Shown piece by piece: positions 52,401-63,214 of a stretch of DNA of 64,000 nucleotides. The stretch's first letter is position 1; each line of letters starts with the position of its first letter. The stretch covers positions 124,001-188,000 of the forward strand of contig WBMV01000126.1 of assembly GCA_013396655.1 (NCBI GenBank). The letters are read 5' to 3'. The notes beneath the pieces were generated by a model. The model did no database searches, was not told where the DNA came from, and saw nothing but the letters and a program-made list of their open reading frames with translations. Both the position numbers and the translations under genes were made by a program. This stretch comes from Campylorhamphus procurvoides. Taxonomy: Eukaryota; Chordata; Aves; Passeriformes; Dendrocolaptidae.

Positions 52401-55400
52401 TCAGAATGGGACTTGTTCTTATTACCCTGTATTAATAAAATCATATTTCATCCGTTTAACTTTAGAGAAGTAAACAGTTATGCCAGACAAGCCATTTTAG
52501 TTTTGAAACATGACTTCTATTACAATAAATCAACTGGCAAAAAAACAAACCAGTTCCTGAAACAAAGTTTCATTCCAAACCCTGGATTTTTCTGTAAGCT
52601 TACTAAGTTACAATGATCTACAATAACTAAAGCCCTAATAAATTCGTAGCTCTAATCTAAAAGTCTCCCTCTGCAAATATTATGGATAGTTGAAGTATTT
52701 CCTTTTCAAATTTGAATGTAATTTTTCAATTCACAGCTGGTACGAGCTGTGTAAAATGTGGCTTTTTTTTTTTGAGTACCCAAGTCTCCCTTACCCACCT
52801 TCTTCAGTCTCTATTTACTTGCCATGTGTATGCTATTTAGTTCCACTAGAATGGTTAACAATACCTTCCTCCACCACTGTTTCCTCCTCACAGATGCTGT
52901 TACGTGTGCACTGAACTGAAGCAAAGACCTGATCATGATGAAAAAAGAAACCAGTAACAACTTTGATCTCAATCAAGTCCCTCAAACCAGTCCAACTCCA
53001 GACATGGTAAGTGAGCAGCTGGGACAACAGAACAGGCCAGGATGCAGAGAAAGTGACCAGCACAAAGCAGGAGCACCCCTTTCTGAGAAACAGCCGGCTT
53101 CAAGGTCAGGTTCAACCAGTAAGGAAGGAACGTCCTCTAAGGCTGCAGAGCTACAGGTCTGGCACTGCTGCCTGCACCTATCACGGGAAGGCCAGTTGTC
53201 AGAAGCAGAGTTTCACAAGACAAATGAAAATGCTACTTTACTTAAATTGCAGTTTTAGAATGAAATGCCAGTGAATAAATACATAATACAGGTTTCCACA
53301 CTGAAGTCAACAGAATCCATTTCATTGGCTCTTACCTGCACTTTAGACTGACATATTACTGTGCTGTTTCCAAAGTAACTACAATGCTCTCTATGGCACT
53401 GATAATTTCAGTAAATATATTTAGGGAACATGAACCAGGTATGAACAAGAGACTGAGGCAGCTGTGTTCCAAAAAAGTGCTAATATTTTTAAGTTTTTGA
53501 AATAAAAATTAAAAACATACTCTAGAAAGACCAAGCTGTCTTCATGCATTTCATTTGCAACTCAAAACCACAAGTAGGAAAGAATATAAATATATTCTCC
53601 CCTCCTGACAAATGACAATATAAATTTTGGAACTATATGATATTACGTAGTTTAATTTTCATATTTAGCAAAACAGTAAACAATACATAGCACTAAAAAA
53701 AGTATTTTCAAAATAATTTTTAATACTTGAGGCAATGAGAAAAAGCCAGTGGTATTCTTCAAATAGGCATACACTATTACAGCAAGTTACCTTGCAACCT
53801 CCTATACAGAGCAATCTAGAATTAAAACTACAGTAGAAGAAAGTCTCCTACTCAGAATAACTACCTTTCATATTTGCTTCAAAAACATCACAGAACACAC
53901 CATTTGGGTGTGGGTTTTATTTGCTCACAGTATTTCTTGTCTTTTTTTCCGCAAATAAAAATACTGTGTAGCATTTCAAAATGAGGAAAAACTAATCAAG
54001 ATTGTCATTTCCAGACTACTGGAGAGAAACAGCATAAGACATTCTCTTTATTTGCTTTACAGCTAAGCATACAAGCAGAAGATTCACCTGCTTACTGGAT
54101 CTAGTGAGGGGAGGAAAGGACATATTTCAAGTAAAAGATTGTGGTTGGGGAAAAAAAAAAATCAGCAGATTGACAAAACTTATTAGTCAAAGTTGATAAT
54201 TTCCTAACAAAGTCCACTGAACATAGTTCTACATGTAAGCAGAATAAATCTTAAAAAAAAAAATTTACTTACTGAGCTGTTCGTTCATTCATCAAATGCT
54301 ACACATGGGGAAAAAACCCAAACAAGAAACATTCAGGAGTTATTGTTGACCAATCTCCATAGGAGCCAAGAGGAGTTATTTACTATTAAGAATAAAATAA
54401 CATTTGTGTGAAATTTCCTTTCTAAATAACATATTTGACTTGCAGAAAACCCAGAATTTTAAGTAATTCAGTTCACAGAGACACTGGATAGAACCGAGGA
54501 AAACATTTCCTTTATCAGTGTAACATTACTACATATATTTATATATAATAAACCCCTTACTTTATTCTAAGTCACAAAGCAAGAAAGAGCATTCATACCA
54601 CACCTTCATGTATGGCAAGTTTCACTTTTCAAGAAGTACACAGCACCTAGAAAACCAAAATATATTGACCAATTTTTTATTCAACAAAATCTTGTTTAAA
54701 TTAATACTCCACAACAAGGTTTGTTTGCTTTTAAACACAGCTTTAAGTATGTTCAGATAAACTACTGTTTATTACTCATCTCAGTTTTGGAAGCTGAGAA
54801 CATGGCAATTTCTTACAAATAAACAATAACCACAGAAATATGGAACACACAAAAAACATCAGGTATTAAATCTTAACTAGAGACAGTACCAGAGGGCTGG
54901 ACTGCTGACAGCTTTTAAATGCTTCATGATGCAGAAGAAAAGTCAGAAAACAGAAAGTGTTGCCTAGAAAAGGATCAAAGCTATCTTTGCATTCCTATAA
55001 ATTCTAAGCTACTGCAAAAGTTAAAGCTTCACACAATCCAAGTAGCCTGAACAACCATTCCAGTTTACACAAGCTTCTGTGGTGCTGCTTGTGGTTTACA
55101 ATATAAGCTGCAATAAGACAGTTCCCTTCGCACCTTACCATCCAGGAATCACTGGAGAAGCAAGATTCACCCGCACTACCATAACACCATGAGCACAAAC
55201 AGGAAATTTTCTCCAGATATACTTCGAAATCTTGGCAAGGGACCACAGGAATGAGACTTAAAAGGTCAGCCGTTCTTACCTGTTAATTCAAATTCTGTTG
55301 AATCAAAAGAGTCAACAGTTCTGAGTGCTGTGCACTCAAATTCTTAATTGTTCTGACAAGCACGTTATGTTCAATTTCCAAGACAGTTTCTAGTTAAAAC

Positions 55401-58400
55401 TCTACAGTACTTCTCTTTACACAGATTTCAAGGTGTCTCTACTAGGTCTCTGAAAAATGCCATGGTATTTGGATTTGAAGGAAAATGAGCAAAATCCAGA
55501 GGACAGGGACAGGGGGGAGAAACCTATCATAAATCAAACTCTCTTCAGTTAAGTTTGAAGTGCTCAGAGAAATCAAGTAAACAAATGCAAATTTTAATAG
55601 TACCCAAACAATCACCACATTCTGTTTATGCTGATTCTAAATTTTAACAACGCATTATCATGTTATTCACCCCTCCCCTTTCAGATATGCAAAGACAGTT
55701 TCCATAGTAACAGGAGAGACTTAGTAGTAACCAGAGCCAGAATAGCACTAACTTATGTAATAACTTGAAACTCACCTTGGTTTCTAAAATGTTTATATGC
55801 TTATTTTACAACAACAAGCATAGGGGTTATTTATTCTTTTCACACACCCTATTACGGTCAAAACAAACATCTCAAGGTCCTGTATTTTAAAAAGCCAGTT
55901 TCACAGATAGAATGTAACAGTAATCCCAGTGATGTCTTCTCGTACATCAGGATTTCTGCAGTAAATTACTCAACACTTACATAAAATAATATACTTTTGA
56001 CTTCTGAGGAGTCTTTAACAATGCCTTAAAAACTAACAAAAAAAAGACAACACTACTAATTTTCCTAGCTTTCCCACATTACAGCTATTTGCTATATGTT
56101 CCTCTCCCTCAACACTGACTGAGAACAGATGCTAAATACAAAAAAGACGTACAAGTCAGAGCAGATAAGTTAAAAGTCAATTAAAAGGACATCCAACTGC
56201 TTATTTCATACAAACATTAAAAACCCCCTGTATTTTTAGGTGCTTTTCATAGTGAGAGTATCTTAATGGGAAATCTTATCATTAAGATCAACTGCTCCTG
56301 TCACTGGGTACAGTCCTCCTTTGACAAATCTCAACCTCATCATGATAGAGCAGTATCCCAGGAGTTAGGCAGAAGAAAATGAGTCATGCCCAAGTTGTTT
56401 TCTGAGGAGGTCCTCAGAAAAGGACAGCTGTCTTCAGAGAGCTTATAGCTGATAGAGCAGCACAAAAACCTGCTGATGGAGGGATGACACAGAGTCCAAA
56501 CATTTTAGGGAGAGACAGTGAGGGGTTTTAAAAAAAGGTCTGCTATAGACTAGCGTAAGACAAGAAGAAAACACCAGCTAAATAACCTGGCTAAATCACA
56601 ACAGCAAGATCAAATCTCCAGAAGAGATGAAGCTGATGGTCAAGGAAATGTCTGTCCTCCCAACAGAAATGGTAAGACCAGATCATGATGAGCTTAACTA
56701 GAGACAAACAAACAGAAGTAATGGAATAAAAGAAAAACAAACCTGTAGTGCTCAGTTTTCATCACTAGATAAATCTACTGTCCTCAAAAAGCAGTTTACT
56801 AAGGAAGCAACAGAAGCCTCATAGCTCACAAACTTTTAAGACCAGTGCATGCCAAAATAATCATGCAAAAGGATCTTGTTACGTGACCAGATTCACCATC
56901 CTCTTTGTATTAGTCCACCACACATGAAGTCTCACACACAACCACCAAATTCCAAATGCATTATTCAAGCCCCAAAGGGTCACTGCCACAGTCACCTTAG
57001 TGATGCAATTCTACAAACAGCTCTGTTCAGACCATCACTCTGTGCCATCGCAGGAAGCAGGCCACCCTTGTTCACCCCTGTTGACACTCATCCTCCCTCT
57101 TCTTTGCACTGGTGCTAATGCTTAAAGCAAGTCTGGAAAGAGTCTGATAAGAAATTAATCACTTTTCCTGTTGCCTGAGCTTCTTTACACATTCCTGCAA
57201 GCTAGAGCAACAGACAGTGCTCATCACAACACTAGGGGCAAGTCGGGTACAAAGGAAAAAGGGAGCATGAGCTCCTTCCCTCCTTGTGGGTTTTGAGTAG
57301 TGGGATAAGCATGCCTACTCCTCCTAGCTCTCTTGTGCTAACAGTATTGCTTGCATGGCCAACCGGGGTCAACACCAGAGAAAAAAGCCACACTTCCAAC
57401 AGCCACCCACACTGGAATGGCTTGAACCAACTGTAAAGTTGCAGTCAAAACCACATTTTCCAGAAATCTTTGCTTCTCAAATGCCAAAGTCTGATTAATT
57501 TGAAGAGCTCAGAGTGTTAAGATGATGGCTAATTCCAGAACAGAAACTCAATATAAAAATTTTTTAATTACTTTAAGGAAAACGTTTCATTATGCTGTCC
57601 ATTGTTTCTTCAGTAAATGCAATGCAATGCTGTAGTTAAAACGGGTCTAGCTCAGTATTATAAGACATAATTTGACAGAAATTTATTAGCCAAATACAGG
57701 TCCAGGTTCTCCATCTCACCTCAAAGACAGCAAAGTTAATCCATTATTATGGATTAAATTTAAACAAGAAAAGAATCCACAATTATCCAAAATTACAAAG
57801 CAACTTAGAAGTCAATGGTTCCTTAAAACTTTCTACCAAATTAAGCAGGGAACAAGAAGGGCCAGAATGAGCAGGAAACAGCCTCATGGTGTTCCATCCA
57901 GTGGAGACACATTTTTGTTGATATGATTTTCATAACCATAGCACAGTGTCAGATGTTACATTTTTAGCTGCCATTTAAAAATGCTGTTAAAAAGGCACAT
58001 ACATCAAAGTAATAGCAATGATGATCTATATAAACAATTAAATAAATCCTTGAATATCTGATGAAATATGGCAAAAATATAATCTTAGGCTCTTCCCTAG
58101 TACTAAAATCCATTTTACATACCTTTTCTGTCAGGTGTTTAGCTATTCATACCAGTTTCTGTTTTAACCCACTAAAACCCTCTAATAACGGGAACCTGTT
58201 TAAAACTCTGTGTAATTTGACTGTTATAGGTAAAAACTTTCCAGCCTATATTTAATCTAAAGCTCACCCACTAAAATTTACTTCCTCTTAATCTACATCT
58301 GAACCACAGAAAAAAAGTAAAAAAGTTTTTAAAAAAACCCCAGTGGTTCTTTGAACTATTTCTTACATACATACCCATCCCACAGTCTTTTCCACCACCA

Positions 58401-60523
58401 AAATAATGCAATTCTTTGATGAAAAGAAAAAAAAAATTAGTCGTAGGTTCTGAGTCTCTCAATACACATTGCTCCTTCCCTCTATACTTTTTGTGTTGTT
58501 TAATACTCAGGACTAGATACAAAAGTGCAATCAAAAAGAAAAAATAAAAGCCTTCTGTATCTTAAACTGATTTGACATACCCAAGGACAGCATCCACTTC
58601 TGCCATCCATATGTTGCTCATTCAGACCAATTTGTGACTAGGAGTCCTGAATTATTTCCTACACCTCTGCTTCTCAATCACCTTCTCAAACAGCCTCTTC
58701 CTAGTGTGACACTTTATACTTAGTGGCTTTGTAACTGCTGGGCTGTACTTCTCAAACTTCTTAAAATTATTCTATTCTTCTCCAGAGAAGTGCTGGCATT
58801 CCCTCCTAACTCAAGGGCGCATCTGCAAGTTTTAACTTTCAAGAAAGTGATAATGTAACTAAAATCACACCCCACCCCCCCAAACAAGTCATCTGGTTTT
58901 CTCCCAGCGTTCAGGAGTTCCTCGAGCTTTGCAATTAGTATTTTAAAACTGTTTGGCACAGAGTTACCAAACAAGCAAACAACTTACATGACCAACTGAA
59001 ACACTGATGAGCATGGAACTACACTGGAGCCTCCTAAAGTTTAAAACTGATTCTAAGGTGGCTTTTAATTGTATGTATTTTCCAGACCAAACTGTCATGT
59101 AACATGATAAATCAACTTATAACACGTTAGATTTGTCAAATAATTGTATTTCTTCACCAGAATCACTCCTGGGAGGGAGAGGGCACAGTTGATAGGCATC
59201 TGAGTATTTAACAGTCCATAAAATAAATAAAAAAATTTTTAAATTACTTTTTTCCATGTAGACTGACACATCAAAATTGATAAGCACAAAACGTAGACAG
59301 CGTCAGCACCATACATAGTAAGAACCATTTAGTACCACCTACAACAAGATTAATTACATTTAAAAAAAAAACACCCAGAGAGAGCGAGCTGTTCCAATAC
59401 AGCATTTTCACAACACCCTTGGGAGGTACAACTGCTGCTTCACAGACTGCGGATGTTCCAACTTCCTTAGTTTATACAGCAAGCCAACACACTGGACAAT
59501 TCCAACTTCAGAAATGTCATGTCCTCAAACAAGACCGCTAGATCACGTACCCTTGCATCTCCATCTCCGAGTTATTTCAAGAATACTGTTGAGGTTTCAT
59601 TAGTTATAATTTAAATTCATGTTTTTAAAGTGTTAGGCTGGGAAAAAAACCATGTATGTGCCATCCACTGATGTTCAGTAGTTTTAGCTCAGGGTGTCAA
59701 ATACTACTCCAAAACATTAGAAGTTCTTCTCTGATAAGAAACCACATCACTCTGATTCTGAAGGAGTAGGTTTTTTTCTTGTTTCTTCCACCTTCCATGC
59801 TCCTTCTTGTAATTACGGAGTTTTTGAAAAGCACATTATGAGACACGACAAACTTCTAAATGTTTCAGAGCGTTTCCTAGCATGCAAATCCCATTTTCCT
59901 AAGTGAACCGTATGAAGAACCGTAAAGCTTCCTATTGCTCATTACAAGACAGATTCGGAATGTGTATAAGCAATATAAAGCCATCAAAGCCTGCTGAAAT
60001 TAGATTACTTTAAACGTTCCAGCGCAATGCTGTTTTAACCGCAGGCATTAGCATTTGCCTTGAAGTATGTTAGTATGAACGCATTCACACGTCTTTAAAG
60101 AGTGAAGTGAAGGCTGGAATGCTTGCCACACTCTCCTGGAGAGCGGGACCCCCACGGGGGCAGGGATGGACAGCGGGGGCTGCCGGGCGGGCGCTGTGCT
60201 CCCGCACTGCAGGACTGGGCCGGGACCCCGCACTGCCCCGGGCCCCGCAGCCCATCCCCGGGCCCCCATCCCCGCAGCTTCCCTGGGCTCGGTGCTCGCA
60301 GAGAGGTCCCCGCACGGGCGGCACCGCGGGAGCCGATGCGGAAGCGGCGGCTCCGGCTCCAACAATATCGCTATTCAACAGGATCCTGCACACATCCTGC
60401 GGCGGGCTCCTTCCCGGGAAGGGCCGCGCCGGGCAGTACCGCAGTGCCGCCGCCACCGCAGCCGGACCCCCTGCAGCCCGGCCCGGCGCCCTCTGCAGAG
60501 CCGCACCGCGCCGACAGCCGCCC

Positions 60524-60570
60524 GGGGACGGGATCCCTGCGTTCCCTGGGGACGGGATCCCTGCGTTCCC
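60524..60570. repeat. Perfect 23-bp tandem duplication, period 24
   Basis: A 23-base unit starting GGGGACGGGATCC and ending TGCGTTCCC occurs at 60524-60546 and again at 60548-60570, separated by one T. It is 55 bases from the gap edge, so more copies may be missing. Confidence 0.95.
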
Positions 60571-60625
60571 CCCGCTCCCCGGGGACAGGCTCCCCCCGCT
60601 CGCCCCGGTCCCCGCTCCGCCGTTA

Positions 60626-61206
60626 NNNNNNNNNNNNNNNNNNNNNNNNNNNNNNNNNNNNNNNNNNNNNNNNNNNNNNNNNNNNNNNNNNNNNNNNNNN
60701 NNNNNNNNNNNNNNNNNNNNNNNNNNNNNNNNNNNNNNNNNNNNNNNNNNNNNNNNNNNNNNNNNNNNNNNNNNNNNNNNNNNNNNNNNNNNNNNNNNNN
60801 NNNNNNNNNNNNNNNNNNNNNNNNNNNNNNNNNNNNNNNNNNNNNNNNNNNNNNNNNNNNNNNNNNNNNNNNNNNNNNNNNNNNNNNNNNNNNNNNNNNN
60901 NNNNNNNNNNNNNNNNNNNNNNNNNNNNNNNNNNNNNNNNNNNNNNNNNNNNNNNNNNNNNNNNNNNNNNNNNNNNNNNNNNNNNNNNNNNNNNNNNNNN
61001 NNNNNNNNNNNNNNNNNNNNNNNNNNNNNNNNNNNNNNNNNNNNNNNNNNNNNNNNNNNNNNNNNNNNNNNNNNNNNNNNNNNNNNNNNNNNNNNNNNNN
61101 NNNNNNNNNNNNNNNNNNNNNNNNNNNNNNNNNNNNNNNNNNNNNNNNNNNNNNNNNNNNNNNNNNNNNNNNNNNNNNNNNNNNNNNNNNNNNNNNNNNN
61201 NNNNNN
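60626..61206. other. Assembly gap, probably hiding STIM2 exon 1
   Basis: 581 Ns in the middle of the CpG island. Exon 2 starts in mid-codon (it needs one more base for Asp), so an upstream coding exon must exist. No signal-peptide-like exon with a phase-1 donor is visible elsewhere on the minus strand upstream of it. The gap is the best place for it. The N count may not be the real length. Confidence 0.75.
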
Positions 61207-61220
61207 CGGGGCGCGCTCAT
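61207..61220 (-). CDS. STIM2: Possible STIM2 start codon at the gap edge
   Basis: On the minus strand an ATG at 61218-61220 is followed by AGC GCG CCC and then the gap (Met-Ser-Ala-Pro). The context (CACCGATGA) lacks a purine at -3, so it is a weak start. Mammalian STIM2 has an unusually long, GC-rich N-terminal signal sequence, so a start here is possible, but it could equally be 5' UTR. No length or homology test is possible with the gap. Confidence 0.2.
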
Positions 61221-61333
61221 CGGTGCGGCGCTGCAGCGAGCGGAGCGGAGCAGAAGGGAGCGAGGGGGGGACGCGCGGGCGGCGCGGCAGGACGGAAGGC
61301 AGGCAGGGAAGGAAAGCGCAGGATCTGCCGCTG

Positions 61334-61386
61334 TCCCGGCTCCGGCTCCAGCCCCAGTCCCGATCCCAGTCCCGGTCCCGGCCCCG
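61334..61386 (-). repeat. G-rich hexamer-like array, proximal
   Basis: On the minus (sense) strand this reads as GGGACC/GGGACT/GGGATC-type units followed by GGAGCC units, with G tracts spaced by about three bases. It is G-quadruplex-prone and near the expected transcription start. Confidence 0.65.
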
Positions 61387-61429
61387 CCGCCTCCCGCCGC
61401 TTCCGGCGGCCCCCGCGCCGCCGCCGCAC

Positions 61430-61456
61430 ACGTCACCGCGCCATGACGTCACCGCG
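61430..61456. repeat. Paired ACGTCACCGCG elements
   Basis: The 11-base ACGTCACCGCG occurs at 61430-61440 and 61446-61456, 16 bases apart. The second copy includes the 3' part of the perfect CRE; the first contains only the half-site CGTCA. Confidence 0.9.
61444..61451. promoter_or_regulatory. Consensus CRE, TGACGTCA
   Basis: A perfect palindromic cAMP/ATF response element in the CpG island, about 240 bases upstream of the gap edge in the gene's direction. Such sites bind CREB/ATF proteins when unmethylated. A second half-site lies 16 bases away. Function in STIM2 transcription is inferred from position only. Confidence 0.65.
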
Positions 61457-61500
61457 GGGGGGCGGCGGGCGGAGCGCGGGACGGAGGCAGATCCTGGTGT

Positions 61501-61575
61501 CCGTCCCGATCCGTATCCCCATCCCGGATCCCTATCCCTGTCCCGGTCCCTGTCCCCATCCCGGTCCCAGCCCCC
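61501..61575 (-). repeat. G-rich hexamer-like array, distal
   Basis: On the minus strand the units are GGGACC, GGGACA, GGGATA, GGGATC, GGGATG, GGGATA, an imperfect GGGAYN array with three-base loops. It matches the G-quadruplex pattern of four or more G3 tracts several times over. Together with the array at 61334-61386 it brackets the CRE. Confidence 0.75.
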
Positions 61576-61730
61576 CGCCGCGGGCAGGGGCGGGCTCCCC
61601 GCGCCGCTGAACCCGCCCGGCTCGGTCGGACCCGGTAAAGGCGCCGGGGGACACACACACGGCATTGCGGCCTCGGCCCCGCCGCGCCGGCAGCGCAGGC
61701 ACCTGAGCGGAGCAGGTTCGGGGGCGCCGG

Positions 61731-63214
61731 GCGCTACAGCACCCTCAGAACAACAACGAAACGAGGAAAGGACGTGTTTCAAATCTGATCCCACGCAACT
61801 GAAGTCAGGAAAACTAAGTCTTCCCAGAGATTAAACCCCGAGTTCACTGCGCTTAAAACCTGGACTAAAACAAAAAAAGCTTTTGCTTAAGATGTTTCCA
61901 TCACGCTACTGAATGGGAGTAAAATCTGTTTCTCCTGTTGAAACCTGTGGGATTTTCCACAATTCTGTTTAGAGCCACTTAACGAGAATAACAGAGCCTT
62001 AAAAGACCAAATCCAATCTAATATCTTAGGTACACAATACATGAGAAAATAACGCAGCAAGGATGCCAAAAGCTATATAAACATTACATTTCCTATCAAC
62101 TATTGCAATTACCTAAGAAATAACGTAAGCGGCGTTGAAAGGATCTTGAGAAAAGCCTTTGCCTGCTTGTAAGACCATAAGGAGGCTGGATCATGAAATG
62201 GAGTGGTGCAAGCTACTTCTGCAGGTCAGCAAAGTCCGTGAAGCAAACTGTGAAATTGTTAGAGTACTACTTAATGCAGCAGGAAACAATTTCTCTAGCC
62301 ACATAGTTGGCTTGCATTTTCCATCCCAGCTGAACCATACCTTTATGAGTAAAAAAATACCAAAACTTTAAAGTAGTCATATAGCATATGAAGATTCGGA
62401 AAATGTGTCTAAACCTAATGAATTCTGTTTGACTTGTGAAGCCTGTCATAGCCTTATCATTTCTGTTGGTGAGTGCAACAGCCTTTAAAGACCAACAGTA
62501 TCTGACCAGATCTTGTGCAAAGAGAACAATGTAAAGTCTGTATCTTAAGAAAGCTTGTTCAGTGCTGTTTAACTTTAGGGAGGGGAGTTGGAGCTGAGTA
62601 AATTTCCCAGGTGGAAACAAAGAAACCAGCTGTTAATTTAAGTAATTAGTTAATTTTAAAGTACAAAGAGAGAGGTATGCATAGAGTATATGAGGAGGCA
62701 AATTTCCTGGACATCTGTGAACCGGTTTAGCTGAGCCACTGCAGTGAAAGGATATGGACTACATGAGTCCTATGGAGAAAAGCCATGCATCAGAATAGCT
62801 GTGAGATGGGGACATTAACAGGGAGCACTTCAATAAAAATGCTCGGGGGGGGCTGAAATAGAAAATTATCTTTGTTAAAAATCCTCTTTCAATACTGGTT
62901 CATTTTCACCTCTTGCTTTCAACTACAACCCAAATCAGGAAGCGTGATTGTTTTCAAGCAATGCCTGCCACCCGACTTGGGGGGAGGTCACTGCTGGTCA
63001 GGATACCCTAGCAGATCTCACAGAGGGAAGAATATTAACTGGAAACATTTCATGATGCAGTGCCGCTTCATATTATGCAGAATCAGCTGCATGAGCTCAG
63101 AATCAAGGAAGAGCTGCAGTCTAACCCTTAATCCACAGAAACCTAAACAGCTTCTGGTTTCAACATGAAGATGCAAATTCTGCTGAGTGCCCTGCAAGGC
63201 TTGATCACAGAATC
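61731..63214. other. Region upstream of STIM2, no gene seen
   Basis: About 1.5 kb between the CpG island and an old CR1. Composition returns to AT-rich. No exon, RNA gene or repeat family is recognised; a G run of eight is at 62845-62852. A divergent non-coding transcript from the CpG island is possible, but nothing in the sequence shows one. Confidence 0.7.

Larger units (their letters stand above)
25381..60625 (-). other. STIM2 intron 1
   Basis: About 35 kb of AT-rich sequence up to the assembly gap. I found no coding exon, RNA gene or transposon in it that I can name. Visible local features are G runs at 25584-25596 and 31357-31370, an AT-rich tandem-like stretch at 26969-27041, an AT inverted repeat at 33412-33433, and an A run interrupted by four Ns at 46443-46468. 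Open frames of 97-126 codons (34317-34610, 41686-42027, 48012-48392, 52935-53258) look like chance: none has a recognisable domain. The final 500 bases are GC-rich and belong to the CpG island. Confidence 0.8.
60120..61730. promoter_or_regulatory. CpG island / STIM2 promoter region
   Basis: GC-rich, CpG-dense sequence replaces the AT-rich intron abruptly near 60120 and fades by about 61730. It lies upstream of exon 2 on the minus strand, where the signal-sequence exon should be, and is the only large CpG island in the window. It surrounds a 581-base gap. Visible elements are a perfect CRE, a repeated ACGTCACCGCG, two G-rich hexamer arrays on the sense strand and a 23-bp tandem duplication. 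No TATA box is evident. Transcription start is probably within or just upstream (higher coordinates) of the gap. Frames of several hundred codons across this interval exist only because N has no stops. Confidence 0.8.

Noticed and set aside
52935..53258. Plus-strand frame of 107 codons with a polar, Ser/Gln-rich peptide
   Set aside because: It looked slightly protein-like in composition, but there is a second overlapping open frame and no recognisable family. Not supported as a gene.
60411..60420. Palindrome TTCCCGGGAA resembling a STAT site
   Set aside because: Ten-base GC palindromes are expected by chance in such a GC-rich island, and spacing and context give no further support.
60085..61834. 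Very long open frames (350-575 codons) on both strands across the CpG island
   Set aside because: Most of each frame is the 581-base N gap, where no stop can be called. The rest is GC-rich sequence with few stops and Arg/Pro/Gly/Ala-rich peptides. These are not genes.
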